Shown: positions 29,222 to 36,657 of the stretch, in pieces | How positions within the stretch are numbered: position 1 is the stretch's first letter | Layout of the letters: the number at the start of each line of letters is the position of its first letter | Virus record (IMG/VR): IMGVR_UViG_3300049855_000239 | Coordinates: 1 to 64,000 of that record | Origin: a virus | Reading direction: 5' to 3' (one strand) | DNA length: 64,000 nucleotides | Position numbers and translations under genes: made by a program | The notes under the pieces: model-generated | What the model was told of the DNA's origin: nothing | The model's input: the letters and a program-made list of their open reading frames with translations, nothing else | Database searches by the model: none

Positions 29222-29857
29222 ATGATACTAGGAGATAAAGCAATCAGAGAGTATTTGGGACAAGGTTCGGGCGTGATCGGCTACAAGGAAGAATACATTA
29301 ACCCTAACAGCGTAGACTTAACGCTGGCCAACGAAATTACAATGTACAAGAACGAAATACTGGATTGTCGAAAACCTAACGAAACGACAAAATTTAGTAT
29401 TGAAGGCGAGGATTATTTTCTTTTGCTTCCTAATCATTTGTATCTTGTAGCAACAAATGAAACACTTGATTTAAAGCCTTTTGAGTTTGAAAAAACAATT
29501 TGCTCAACTGGTTTTAAAATGAAAGCGCAAAAAACAATATGCGCACGGGTTGAGGGTAAAAGTTCACTTGCAAGGCTAGGGATGTGGTGCCATATTACCG
29601 CTGGATGGGTTGATTCGGGCTTTAAAGGTTCACTTGTGTTAGAGTTGGCAGTTGTAAAACCCTTGCGTATTTATCCTAATCAAAAGATTTGCCAGATTGC
29701 ATTCATGGAAAGTACCGAGGTAGAAACTAACTACGGGGAAAAAGTGGGAAGCAAATACCAAAATCAAGTAGGAGCGCAAGAATCAAAGATGCATGAAAAC
29801 TTTAAACCAAATTTAGAAAATTCATTAAATGAAGGTTTGAGTATAATGAAACACTAA
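29222..29857 (+). CDS. dcd: dCTP deaminase / dUTPase-superfamily protein
   Basis: 211 aa. NPNSVDLTLANEI, then CARVEGKSSLARLGMWCHIT with the catalytic Glu, AGWVDSGFKGSLVLEL and IYPNQKICQIAF match Dcd. It converts dCTP to dUTP on the way to dTTP, useful for an AT-rich phage. The C-terminal tail (about 35 residues) is longer than in the bacterial enzyme. Confidence 0.88.
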   Translation: MILGDKAIREYLGQGSGVIGYKEEYINPNSVDLTLANEITMYKNEILDCRKPNETTKFSIEGEDYFLLLPNHLYLVATNETLDLKPFEFEKTICSTGFKMKAQKTICARVEGKSSLARLGMWCHITAGWVDSGFKGSLVLELAVVKPLRIYPNQKICQIAFMESTEVETNYGEKVGSKYQNQVGAQESKMHENFKPNLENSLNEGLSIMKH

Positions 29858-29875
29858 AAAAATACCCCTCTGTTG

Positions 29876-30205
29876 ATGTTGATGTTGATCGGTAGACTTA
29901 AAAAGCATATGGATGTAAGTGAAAAATATAAATCTTTATTTGATTTTCTATCAAATGAGTATGGCATAATAGCAACTATAACGGAAATGGACGAAATAAT
30001 TCATGAATCTTTACGTGTTGCTAATAGTTTTGATCAATTTATTGAGTATTGCGAAGAAAAACCAAAAGAGTCAGGGCTTTATTTTGTGAAAGGCAAAAAA
30101 GATTACAAAGCTGTTGCTGAGTATAATCTAGATACTGATGAATGGGATTTGAAAGACCTCCCAATAAACTATTTCTCAAACGAAAATATTAGGTATTTAA
30201 AATAA
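29876..30205 (+). CDS. Operon protein, unknown function
   Basis: About 109 aa. The true start may be MDVSEKYKSLFDFLSNEYG at 29909, because the first codons are a run of ATGTTG repeats (TTGATGTTGATGTTGAT). ESGLYFVKGKKDYKAVAEYN and DEWDLKDLP fit a small beta domain. Confidence 0.55.
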   Translation: MLMLIGRLKKHMDVSEKYKSLFDFLSNEYGIIATITEMDEIIHESLRVANSFDQFIEYCEEKPKESGLYFVKGKKDYKAVAEYNLDTDEWDLKDLPINYFSNENIRYLK

Positions 30206-30206
30206 G

Positions 30207-30491
30207 ATGGATAATTTAAGAAATTTACTCGAAATGTTGTCAGAAACAAAAATAGTTGAAGACACTATAAAAAGGACGGAAGTTTATGAGGCTATAAACA
30301 GCGACATTACACTTTTAGAGCTTAGAATAGCGGATCTGGACAGAACACGAAAAAATCAAGATTTCGAAGAGTCAGAACCAGCAAAGGTTATTCGTGCGGA
30401 ATGCTTAGCTAAAATTGAAGCCTTATTGGCATTGTTCCAGTCAATAGTATGGGTCGTAGGTTCAAGCCCTGCCGTGACACCTTTAAAATAG
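30207..30491 (+). CDS. Small helical protein whose end is tRNA-like sequence
   Basis: 94 aa. The first ~75 residues form a coherent helical protein (ITLLELRIADLDRTRKNQDF). The last ~15 (SIVWVVGSSPAVTPLK) are encoded by a stretch that looks like a tRNA 3' end, so the natural C-terminus may have been replaced. Last gene of the replication operon. Confidence 0.55.
   Translation: MDNLRNLLEMLSETKIVEDTIKRTEVYEAINSDITLLELRIADLDRTRKNQDFEESEPAKVIRAECLAKIEALLALFQSIVWVVGSSPAVTPLK
30456..30481 (+). other. tRNA 3'-end-like fragment (T-arm plus acceptor strand)
   Basis: GTAGG-TTCAAGC-CCTGC is a perfect T-arm: 5-bp stem and 7-nt loop of form TTCRANY. It is followed by seven bases CGTGACA and CC, the layout of an acceptor strand. 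The matching 5' half of a tRNA is not found upstream. It could be a captured host fragment or an old attachment core. Confidence 0.45.
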
Positions 30492-30560
30492 TTTTGCTAT
30501 CCTCTGATGATTGGAATTCTTGATGCATATTGACTATCCAAGTCTTTTAGTTTTTCACTA

Positions 30561-30701
30561 AAGAAAGTATCTTGCGAAACTGCTTTCAAGTACTAACCCA
30601 AATGGGGATAGTTTTGCATTTAATTGTTCAAAATCAGATATTTCACCACTGATTATTTTATCAGATAGGCATTTTAGTATTAAGGCTTCCATATTTTTCA
30701 T
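30561..30701 (-). CDS. Last small gene of the minus-strand operon
   Basis: 46 aa, MKNMEALILKCLSDKIISGE; its start overlaps the upstream gene's stop (ATGA). A second frame downstream (TFFSEKLKDLDSQYASRIPI, ending near 30498) continues well after a one-base shift, so the gene may be frameshifted and was perhaps about 70 aa. The 70 bp to the convergent operon hold no clear terminator. Confidence 0.45.
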
Positions 30702-30910
30702 CTTGCCAAGTTGTTTCCTGTTTCTTCAAAGTACACCGAAAGCAAAGCGTTGGTCATTATCAGGTTGCATTTCTTGCGCCCAAAATGTTCAATTATTTCT
30801 ATTGGAGTTTTGACGCTGAAATCTTCCGATACAGCCTTGAATTTAGTTTTGCGTCCTGCATTTGGGTTTTTAGAGCCTTTTGGCCTTCCTACTGGTTTCT
30901 TGTTTTCCAT
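30698..30910 (-). CDS. AT-hook-like small DNA-binding protein
   Basis: 70 aa. N-terminal VGRPKGSKNPNAGRKTKFKA contains a GRPKGSKN motif, the AT-hook core found in many phage proteins. A helical remainder (PIEIIEHFGRKKCNLIMTNA) follows. Start four bases after the upstream stop, which lies in a CAAAACTAA motif. Confidence 0.6.
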   Translation of the reverse strand: MENKKPVGRPKGSKNPNAGRKTKFKAVSEDFSVKTPIEIIEHFGRKKCNLIMTNALLSVYFEETGNNLAR

Positions 30911-30913
30911 AAA

Positions 30914-31405
30914 TTAGTTTTGCTTATTACATTTAACTTTTAGGCCATGCAAAGGACATGTTTTTATGCCATCTACACATTCTGTTTGTGACAAATCATG
31001 CCCACGGTGCGGACATTTGCCGTTTTTCTCATAATCACGTTTTAGTTTTGATTTACTAATCATGTTCACTGGTGTATGTCTAGTTTCGTTCGACCTTACA
31101 ACCCTAATATTAAACCACTGTAGCGAATTAGTTTCATCTAATACCTGTCTATAGAAGTCACAATCGTAAAATACTTTTGCTCCCTCAATCTTGCACTTAT
31201 AGACAGGTACACCGTTTTTAATCTTTACGATTATGAACCTGTTATCAGCGTGATAATGGATATAGTTTTGCCCATTTTCTTTATCACTGTGAGGCGTATT
31301 GATGACTGGCGTTATTCTTGTGCCATCTTTTGAAACAACACAAGGGACACGAACAATTTCACCTTTTACCAAAGGTCTATAAATGTTATCTATCCTTGAA
31401 ATCAT
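30914..31405 (-). CDS. Phage protein with C-terminal Rieske-type motif
   Basis: 163 aa. Residues 131-153 read CPHRGHDLS ... DGIKTCPLHGL, that is C131-x-H133, 16 residues, C150-x2-H153: the Rieske [2Fe-2S] ligand spacing with the usual 'CPHRG' and 'CPLHG' contexts. The first 125 residues are strand-rich and unrecognised. Whether it binds a cluster or zinc cannot be read from sequence. It is the largest gene of this operon. Confidence 0.75.
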   Translation of the reverse strand: MISRIDNIYRPLVKGEIVRVPCVVSKDGTRITPVINTPHSDKENGQNYIHYHADNRFIIVKIKNGVPVYKCKIEGAKVFYDCDFYRQVLDETNSLQWFNIRVVRSNETRHTPVNMISKSKLKRDYEKNGKCPHRGHDLSQTECVDGIKTCPLHGLKVKCNKQN

Positions 31406-31447
31406 TTTGTGAAATAGTTTTGCTTAAATAAGACTAGAAATTGGCTT

Positions 31448-31561
31448 TTATAGCCATGCTACCTGTTTGTGTTGCCCGTTTGTTTTGGAGTCTGAAATAT
31501 ACTCAAAATAGTCTCCTAACGTCTCAAACTCTAGTCCTTTTATTGTTGCTTTCGTTACCAT
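31448..31561 (-). CDS. Tiny protein
   Basis: 37 aa, MVTKATIKGLEFETLGDYFE. Preceded at 18 nt by CAAAACTA. Short but well formed; position within the tight operon supports it. Confidence 0.45.
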   Translation of the reverse strand: MVTKATIKGLEFETLGDYFEYISDSKTNGQHKQVAWL

Positions 31562-31571
31562 GGTTTTTTGA

Positions 31572-31703
31572 TTAAATAGTTTTGTTCAATTCGTTTGCTT
31601 TCTTAGTACAAAATAGTTTTCCTTTGCCTTCAAAGTAGTATATCCTAGTTGTTAGGCATAAAACAGCCCATTTATTACGGTTTAATACAGCTTGAAATTT
31701 CAT
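31572..31703 (-). CDS. Tiny basic protein
   Basis: 43 aa, MKFQAVLNRNKWAVLCLTTR, then KGKLFCTKKANELNKTI. Its final codons and stop are ACAAAACTATTTAA, i.e. overlap the motif preceding the next gene. Confidence 0.45.
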   Translation of the reverse strand: MKFQAVLNRNKWAVLCLTTRIYYFEGKGKLFCTKKANELNKTI

Positions 31704-31723
31704 GTTCTTAGTAGTTTAAAAGA

Positions 31724-31993
31724 TTAGTTTTCTATTGTCAAATATTTTCTATAAACATTACCCTTCTTTGAGGTGCAAAAAACAAATAGTTTTCCCTTTG
31801 CAGTCTCGTAAATAGGTAGTTTTTCACCTGATTTAATTACGAACACCTTACCAGTATCTTTGTACGTGCCTAATTTTGCATTTGAGACACTTTGAACGTA
31901 TTCGCCAGTATTAGACTCCTTAATTATAGTTTGTGCCTTGCAAGTTGAATTTAAGGCACAAAACAAGCTGATTGAAAAGATTAGTTTTTGCAT
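31724..31993 (-). CDS. Small secreted protein
   Basis: 89 aa from MQKLIFSISLFCALNSTCKA (31993), a signal peptide cleaved near residue 20. The frame's earlier Met lies in the upstream motif region. Mature part has SNTGEYVQSV and KLPIYETAKGKLFVF. Function unknown; exported. Confidence 0.6.
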   Translation of the reverse strand: MQKLIFSISLFCALNSTCKAQTIIKESNTGEYVQSVSNAKLGTYKDTGKVFVIKSGEKLPIYETAKGKLFVFCTSKKGNVYRKYLTIEN

Positions 31994-32004
31994 GGTTGAA
32001 ATGG

Positions 32005-32196
32005 TTATATAGTTTTGATCCATTTATTATTTTGTTTGCTTGATATTTCAGTGGCTACATAGCCACAATTAAAACGAACCGATACAGAAGAATAACCGTT
32101 TCGAGTAGCGTAGTTTTTTGCGCCTTTTTCTGTTTTTGATGTGTCAACGTGTACACCGTTTGAAAGTACACCATAAACATTTTGAGAATTTGCCAT
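32005..32196 (-). CDS. Small protein, unknown function
   Basis: 63 aa, NVYGVLSNGVHVDTSKTEKG, then NGYSSVSVRFNCGYVA; strand-rich. AAAAACTA lies two bases from its start. Confidence 0.5.
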   Translation of the reverse strand: MANSQNVYGVLSNGVHVDTSKTEKGAKNYATRNGYSSVSVRFNCGYVATEISSKQNNKWIKTI

Positions 32197-32206
32197 AATA
32201 GTTTTT

Positions 32207-32404
32207 TTAAGAGTTTTTTATGAAAAAATCCGATTCTTTACCGTTTAGCGTGGTATTATCTTGCCACGTTAAACCAATACAATTACCTGAATGATGTTTT
32301 ATTAAATAGTTTTCTTTTGAGTCTTTAATTACTTGGTAGCCGATGTTTGACCAACAAACAGTTTGACCGTTTGCAATAGCTTGTTTAATTTCTGATAGGT
32401 TCAT
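32207..32404 (-). CDS. Small protein, unknown function
   Basis: 65 aa, MNLSEIKQAIANGQTVCWSN, then IKHHSGNCIGLTW. This looks like a compact alpha-beta domain repeated across Bacteroidota phages; no role known to me. Confidence 0.55.
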   Translation of the reverse strand: MNLSEIKQAIANGQTVCWSNIGYQVIKDSKENYLIKHHSGNCIGLTWQDNTTLNGKESDFFIKNS

Positions 32405-32469
32405 AATAAAATATATTTAACAAGTTCCTAATATTTGTTCTAATGGTAAATCTTGCAAAGCCATAATAT

Positions 32470-32574
32470 TTAGTTTTGTGATTGAAGAAACAAAGCAATA
32501 AAATAAAGGGTTGTAAGTAGGAAGCCGATAATTAAACAGCTTCCTAATAAGTCGATAATAGCACGTTTAAGCAT
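32470..32574 (-). CDS. Tiny membrane protein
   Basis: 34 aa, MLKRAIIDLLGSCLIIGFLL, then a second hydrophobic part and SQN. Preceded by CAAAACTA five bases before the ATG. A still shorter frame (MALQDLPLEQILGTC) follows it. Confidence 0.45.
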   Translation of the reverse strand: MLKRAIIDLLGSCLIIGFLLTTLYFIALFLQSQN

Positions 32575-32840
32575 TATATTAGTTTTGACAATTCGATATG
32601 AAGCCCGAAATTATGGAGCGGTACAAATTTGTGCGACACATTCAAACGTAGCATTATTTTTACGCTCAAAAGGTTCATATACTCAAAGTTTGAGTCCGCA
32701 CCGTAAAGCCTTTTATATTCCTTAGCTGCTGTTTTCTCCAAGTATTCAAAATACTTTTCTTGTGGCTCAAATGACATTCTATAAACCTCATTTGCCAGTC
32801 TTTTTATATCTCGGTTTAATTCTTGCTTTGTCATAATCAT
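32574..32840 (-). CDS. Small helical protein
   Basis: 88 aa (or 86 from the second Met), MTKQELNRDIKRLANEVYRM with KTAAKEYKRLYGADSNFEYM. No family recognised. Stop overlaps the next start. Confidence 0.55.
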   Translation of the reverse strand: MIMTKQELNRDIKRLANEVYRMSFEPQEKYFEYLEKTAAKEYKRLYGADSNFEYMNLLSVKIMLRLNVSHKFVPLHNFGLHIELSKLI

Positions 32841-33089
32841 TTAATTTATAATGTGTAGAAATTTTTTTGTTTGTAACTTTTTAAAATCCGTTCCGTTCTT
32901 GTTAAATTCTGAAGTAAACCATCCCCCTCTTTCTCCCCAATAAAAAAGAGTGTTATTTTCTATCTTATAGAATTTTTCTATAAATGTATTTTTGGGGTTC
33001 ATTGCTGCAAATTGAGCCTGCGCAGGGACAAAACCACTTATATTTTGCCTTTCTTGAGTTCTAATTATGATTAATTCCGAATCTTTCAT
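32841..33089 (-). CDS. Small protein, unknown function
   Basis: 82 aa, with MNPKNTFIEKFYKIENNTLF and YWGERGGWFTSEFNKNG. Adjacent to its downstream neighbour with no gap. Confidence 0.55.
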   Translation of the reverse strand: MKDSELIIIRTQERQNISGFVPAQAQFAAMNPKNTFIEKFYKIENNTLFYWGERGGWFTSEFNKNGTDFKKLQTKKFLHIIN

Positions 33090-33092
33090 ATA

Positions 33093-33392
33093 TTAAACAG
33101 TTTTAGTAATACCTTCAAATTTAAAAGAGTTTTTAGCGGCTAGTAAGCCACGCAAATAAGCGCACATTTCGCCCTTTGATTTACGTGAATGACTATCGAA
33201 AGCGGATTGGCTAGTTGTCGTATGTACAATCATAAGCACATAACCTCCATAACAAGAATTATGATCCATTTTAATAAAATCGTTAGAATAGAACTCTTTT
33301 TGTTCCGGATTCTCGCGCCTAGTTTTTGCGCTTGTTTTTAAGTTGTAAGCCTCACAAAACTCTTCAAATAATGCTTTAATTTCCTTGTTCAT
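33093..33392 (-). CDS. Small protein, unknown function
   Basis: 99 aa, EIKALFEEFCEAYNLKTSAK, then SCYGGYVLMIVHTTTSQSAF and KGEMCAYLRGLLAAK. Looks like a folded alpha/beta domain common in phages of this host group; no function. Confidence 0.55.
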   Translation of the reverse strand: MNKEIKALFEEFCEAYNLKTSAKTRRENPEQKEFYSNDFIKMDHNSCYGGYVLMIVHTTTSQSAFDSHSRKSKGEMCAYLRGLLAAKNSFKFEGITKTV

Positions 33393-33419
33393 AATAATAA
33401 ATGATTAAATAGTGAATGA

Positions 33420-33632
33420 TTAGATTAAATTTGAGTTCATTTTGAAATCGATACATGAATTATCAGTAATTGTAATAATTCCATTATTGCGGTATCTATA
33501 ATTAGAGTCCTTTTTTACGTGTCTTCTAATTTCGGCTATCGAGTTACCACTAACGAAACCTAAACAAGTAAAACCGCCTGTTTTATCGTTGATTTTTACG
33601 ACTGAACAATGATATTTATAAGTTACTTCCAT
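33420..33632 (-). CDS. Small protein, unknown function
   Basis: 70 aa, beta-rich: TYKYHCSVVKINDKTGGFTC, then NSIAEIRRHVKKDSNYRYRN. Unknown. Confidence 0.55.
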   Translation of the reverse strand: MEVTYKYHCSVVKINDKTGGFTCLGFVSGNSIAEIRRHVKKDSNYRYRNNGIITITDNSCIDFKMNSNLI

Positions 33633-33643
33633 TATTATACAAT

Positions 33644-33778
33644 TTAAAACGTGATATACTTGCTAACTAAATCGGCCAAAACTTCAACCGATGTATTAAG
33701 GATTGACGCTATACGGTCAGGGCTTAACCCTTGTGCGTATAATTTTATTGCCTCTATTCTGATTAATGTTGTTTCCAT
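33644..33778 (-). CDS. Short HTH protein leading the minus-strand operon
   Basis: 44 aa. IRIEAIKLYAQGLSPDRIAS ILNTSVEVLADLV is a helix-turn-helix of the sigma-like/resolvase type. First gene after a strong promoter, so an autoregulatory role is likely. Confidence 0.55.
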   Translation of the reverse strand: METTLIRIEAIKLYAQGLSPDRIASILNTSVEVLADLVSKYITF

Positions 33779-33810
33779 TTTCTTTGTGGTTAATTGCGTT
33801 TCTGATATGA

Positions 33811-33841
33811 CAAAGGTATATAATTAATTTAACCCTGCAAA
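33811..33841 (-). promoter_or_regulatory. Strong Bacteroidota promoter of the minus-strand small-gene operon
   Basis: On the minus strand: TTTG (33838-33841), 19-nt spacer, TACCTTTG (33811-33818). Both boxes are exact consensus. The first gene starts 33 nt downstream. Confidence 0.8.
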
Positions 33842-33900
33842 ATTAATTAAGAATAGAGGCAATTATTTTGAAAGTATTTTACAACTCGTTAAGGATCAGG

Positions 33901-33908
33901 TATCTTTG
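33901..33908 (+). promoter_or_regulatory. -7 promoter box
   Basis: TATCTTTG lies 14 nt before the ATG of the 33923 gene; no consensus -33 is seen at the usual distance. Together with 33811-33841 it makes the 33.8-33.9 kb gap a divergent promoter region. Confidence 0.55.
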
Positions 33909-33922
33909 AAATAAAAAAAAAT

Positions 33923-34399
33923 ATGCCGATTAAACAACAAAATCGAAAATTCTACAAAAAACCGCTAATTGAAGGGCTTGAATCAATAGACCTAAACACT
34001 TTACTATATATACTAGCTTATTCAAATAGAATACTATTCTTAGCAGCCAAACAAATAGCACTAGACCAAAACGAACGTTTGGTATTAAATACGCTACATA
34101 CTCGTTACTTATTACTTATTTACATTCAATCACAATTCACAAAGTATATAGCACACGCAGCAATAGAGCAAAACGACTATACAAGCAGAAAGAAACAACA
34201 CAATAGACTAATAATAACAAACGAACTAAACCGGCTAGGATTAATAAAACACGCAAAAAACAGCCATTCACAAAAACTACCTAGTTACCAACTTACCGAC
34301 CTAGGACACGAAGCAATTAACACCATTTTTAAAATAGCAAACGAAACATTTTTAAGCTATCCAAAACAAACAAGTAAAGCGTTGTTTCCAGAAAAATAG
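33923..34399 (+). CDS. Winged-helix-like small protein
   Basis: 158 aa. The helical first half (LNTLLYILAYSNRILFLAAK) and QHNRLIITNELNRLGLIKHA followed by YQLTDLGHEAINTI resemble a MarR-like recognition helix plus wing ('LTxLGxxAI'). A regulator is plausible. Codon use (many CTA, AAA, ACA) is strongly AT-biased. Confidence 0.5.
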   Translation: MPIKQQNRKFYKKPLIEGLESIDLNTLLYILAYSNRILFLAAKQIALDQNERLVLNTLHTRYLLLIYIQSQFTKYIAHAAIEQNDYTSRKKQHNRLIITNELNRLGLIKHAKNSHSQKLPSYQLTDLGHEAINTIFKIANETFLSYPKQTSKALFPEK

Positions 34400-34573
34400 G
34401 TCTAATATTCTTTATAGTTTAGAATTCCCATTTAATACGCTTGTTTGAAGGTGTTACAGTCTACCACAATCACAACTAAATCCTATTTTTAATCGAAAAA
34501 ACACGGGAAAACACGACCTTATACATAGAATAATACAATTACGACTTGTTTAATTAATCAATGTTAAGTATAT

Positions 34574-34981
34574 TTGAATATGGAAAAGAACTATTATAAT
34601 TATCATATTACTAGTAATGGAGTAATATATAGCTTTGAAAGGAATAGGTATATGAAACCTTCAAAGCAAGTAGTAAACGGTAAAGAAACAGGATATTTGT
34701 GTCAAACATTGCTTGTGAATGGTAAGTCAAAGCGGTTTTATATTCATAGGCTTGTAGCTATTATCTATATTCCTAATCCTTCAAATAAACCTTGGGTGAA
34801 CCATATAGACGGGAATAGGAGTAATAATAATATAAATAATTTAGAATGGTCAACGATAAGCGAAAATATTAAACATTCTTATACTAATCTAGGACGTACA
34901 TATAAAGGACGTTTAGTAGGGTTTAGACATAGCGAAGAAACTAAATATAAAATGTCAATCGCCAAATTAAGTAAAAAATAA
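34574..34981 (+). CDS. HNH homing endonuclease
   Basis: 135 aa (or from MEKNYYNYH at 34580). N-terminal NUMOD4-like strand region, then FYIHRLVAIIYIPNP, then WVNHIDGNRSNNNINNLEW, the HNH core. The C-terminal GFRHSEETKYKMSIAKLSKK is a NUMOD3-type DNA-binding helix. A free-standing homing endonuclease, the usual mobile passenger of phages. Confidence 0.9.
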   Translation: MNMEKNYYNYHITSNGVIYSFERNRYMKPSKQVVNGKETGYLCQTLLVNGKSKRFYIHRLVAIIYIPNPSNKPWVNHIDGNRSNNNINNLEWSTISENIKHSYTNLGRTYKGRLVGFRHSEETKYKMSIAKLSKK

Positions 34982-35283
34982 ATGTCCTAAAATTGGCTAT
35001 TTATTGCACTTTTCAACGCTAGATTAAATATGTTTCAATTAAGTAATATTGTTAATGCAAAATATAATTCTGTTTGTTCGCTTAATAGTATTGTAGCTTT
35101 GTAATATAGTTTTAATAGCAATAATAAAGCTTTGATACATAATATGTTACATTATGCTTGATAAAAACGTGGAGTAAATTAGCCCCCCCCGTTCATTTAT
35201 TTGCGTTTCAATGTCGGAGCGTACTAGGGGGTATATTTGACGTATCGTTTGTCACACACACAGATAAGTAAGTTTCATATAAT
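34982..35283. other. Gene-free stretch
   Basis: About 300 bp with no convincing frame. It is AT-rich, contains a C8 run at 35184-35191 and ends at the promoter box 35284-35291. No repeat or RNA structure stands out. Confidence 0.5.
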
Positions 35284-35291
35284 TACCTTTG
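35284..35291 (+). promoter_or_regulatory. -7 promoter box
   Basis: TACCTTTG, 12 nt before the ATG of the broken phosphatase gene. No exact -33 partner. Confidence 0.5.
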
Positions 35292-35303
35292 CAAGAAAAG
35301 CTT

Positions 35304-35575
35304 ATGGTAAGGGTTTTTGGGAATTATTGGATTGGTACGCATGATGATTGTGCTGGGAGTGGGATAGCTATTGTTCATGCTTGGTTCACTGTAACAAGGG
35401 AGAAAGTAGGAGTCCATCGGTGCTGATGTGTTGGCTGGCTATTGAGGGGGTTATATCGAGTGGTTCATTTGAGGAAGCGTATGATTCGTTCGTGGATATG
35501 TATGAGGAGTATAGTCCGAACTTGGGGATTAGGTTATTTTTACATGCTAAGTGGGGAGAATTAATGTTGTTGTAA
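35304..35575 (+). pseudogene. Dual-specificity phosphatase-like gene, frameshifted
   Basis: The frame ending at 35575 contains LVHCNKGESRSPSVLMCWLA, the active-site HC-x5-R loop of DSP/PTP enzymes, and a normal helical C-terminus. It has no ATG and meets a stop at 35345. The ATG after the promoter (35304) opens another frame (MVRVFGNYWIGTHDDCAGSG) that ends after 40 aa. A +1/-1 change near 35360-35390 would join them into about 90 aa. Either a decayed gene, a sequencing indel, or frameshifted expression. Confidence 0.6.
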
Positions 35576-35644
35576 CCTGTTATAAAGAGTGAAAAGAATA
35601 TAAGAAGAGAGAATAGTCTTTTGCCTGATAATCAGATAGATAGC

Positions 35645-35708
35645 TTCCCTCTTTAGGGAAGAAAAGTGGCATATTTTGTCCTCTTTAGGGAAAAATTGGG
35701 TACATTTG
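35645..35708 (+). promoter_or_regulatory. Promoter with repeated palindromic operator
   Basis: TTCCCTCTTTAGGGAA (35645-35660) is a palindrome, and TCCTCTTTAGGGAA (35679-35692) repeats it 34 bp on. The -7 box TACATTTG (35701-35708) follows, with TTTG at 35675-35678. The operators overlap the promoter, suggesting autorepression by the 35729 gene or another local regulator. Confidence 0.65.
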
Positions 35709-35728
35709 TTGTAAATGTTGAGTTATTT

Positions 35729-36247
35729 ATGGCGAAGAGAGGGTATAGTGTGACTGTGGGGTTGAATCATGACGAGGTCGCTGCGAGGGTTAATTCTGAC
35801 AGTGGTGAGGTTATTATTATTGGGAAAGGTAGAGTTCCAGAGGGGAAGGAAATGGTTTCTATTGGTAAGTTTTCTAGGTGTCATACTGAGGCGTGGATTT
35901 ATTTAGAGAGACACCTTAGTACGTTGGAGTTTGCCGTTGCAAATAGGATGGCGTTGATGGCTGGGGCTTATACGAATAGTTTAAGGCCGTTGAATGACGA
36001 GAGTACGATATTCGAGTTGATGAATAAGTTAGGGATAGGGAAGAATAAGGTAATATCTGTTACTAAAAAGTTGTTTGACTTGGGGGTATTTGCCAAGTTT
36101 GACGTAAAGGAGGTTGATGTTGAATATAAGAAGTATTGGATATTTAACCCATACTTGTCGTTTAATGGGAGGTTTATTGATATGTCAATGAAGAATTTGT
36201 TTAAGAATACATTGCCAGCAAAAGTAATGAGGGGTGAGATTAGTTAG
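35729..36247 (+). CDS. RepL-like winged-helix protein
   Basis: 172 aa from MAKRGYSVTVGLNHDEVAA at 35729; the longer frame starts within the operator. WIYLERHLSTLEFAVANRMA, then FELMNKLGIGKNKVISVTKKL with FDLGVFAKFDV, and IFNPYLSFNGR near the end match the layout of plasmid/phage RepL replication initiators or related regulators. G-rich codon use (GGG, AGG) differs from its neighbours, a hint of transfer. Confidence 0.55.
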   Translation: MAKRGYSVTVGLNHDEVAARVNSDSGEVIIIGKGRVPEGKEMVSIGKFSRCHTEAWIYLERHLSTLEFAVANRMALMAGAYTNSLRPLNDESTIFELMNKLGIGKNKVISVTKKLFDLGVFAKFDVKEVDVEYKKYWIFNPYLSFNGRFIDMSMKNLFKNTLPAKVMRGEIS

Positions 36248-36551
36248 TCACCCCTTTAAATCTTCTTGTGAATGATTTTTCTCTGATATACCATAGGGTG
36301 GGTTTCTGTGTTGATTTTATATGTGCTATAACCCCGTCCCACCATTTTTGATGAAAGGCATATATTGTTTGATAATCGTAGTCGGAACATAATACGTGAA
36401 TGTAGAATGAATTTTCCACAGCCCATAGGTTTGGGAATATGCGATCATACTCCGCTATCATTAGCCTTTTTTGTTCTCTATTTATTGGCCTGACTAGAGG
36501 CTGGAATATATCCAGTAGAATAGGGTAATTAGGGCTTGTTAGGTCTTTCAT
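36240..36551 (-). CDS. Small protein, unknown function
   Basis: 103 aa. NREQKRLMIAEYDRIFPNLW, then HQKWWDGVIAHIKSTQKPTL. The stop overlaps the end of the convergent 35729 gene. Unknown; several aromatic residues suggest a folded domain. Confidence 0.55.
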   Translation of the reverse strand: MKDLTSPNYPILLDIFQPLVRPINREQKRLMIAEYDRIFPNLWAVENSFYIHVLCSDYDYQTIYAFHQKWWDGVIAHIKSTQKPTLWYIREKSFTRRFKGVTN

Positions 36552-36657
36552 TATTACATTTGGTACAAGTGAGTATATTGTTTTTCCATTTAAAGTATGT
36601 AAGCTTTTTTACACATTTACAATACTGTACAATGGTTATGTGTGACTTGTCATTCAT
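36529..36657 (-). CDS. Tiny zinc-ribbon-like protein
   Basis: 42 aa with YCKCVKKLTYF and ILTCTKCNNE, two Cys pairs 17 residues apart. It overlaps the gene before (8 bases) and after (23 bases), which supports it. Confidence 0.5.
   Translation of the reverse strand: MNDKSHITIVQYCKCVKKLTYFKWKNNILTCTKCNNERPNKP

Noticed and set aside
34982-35283. Hidden gene or RNA in the gene-free stretch
   Set aside because: No frame with sensible composition and no convincing stem was found.
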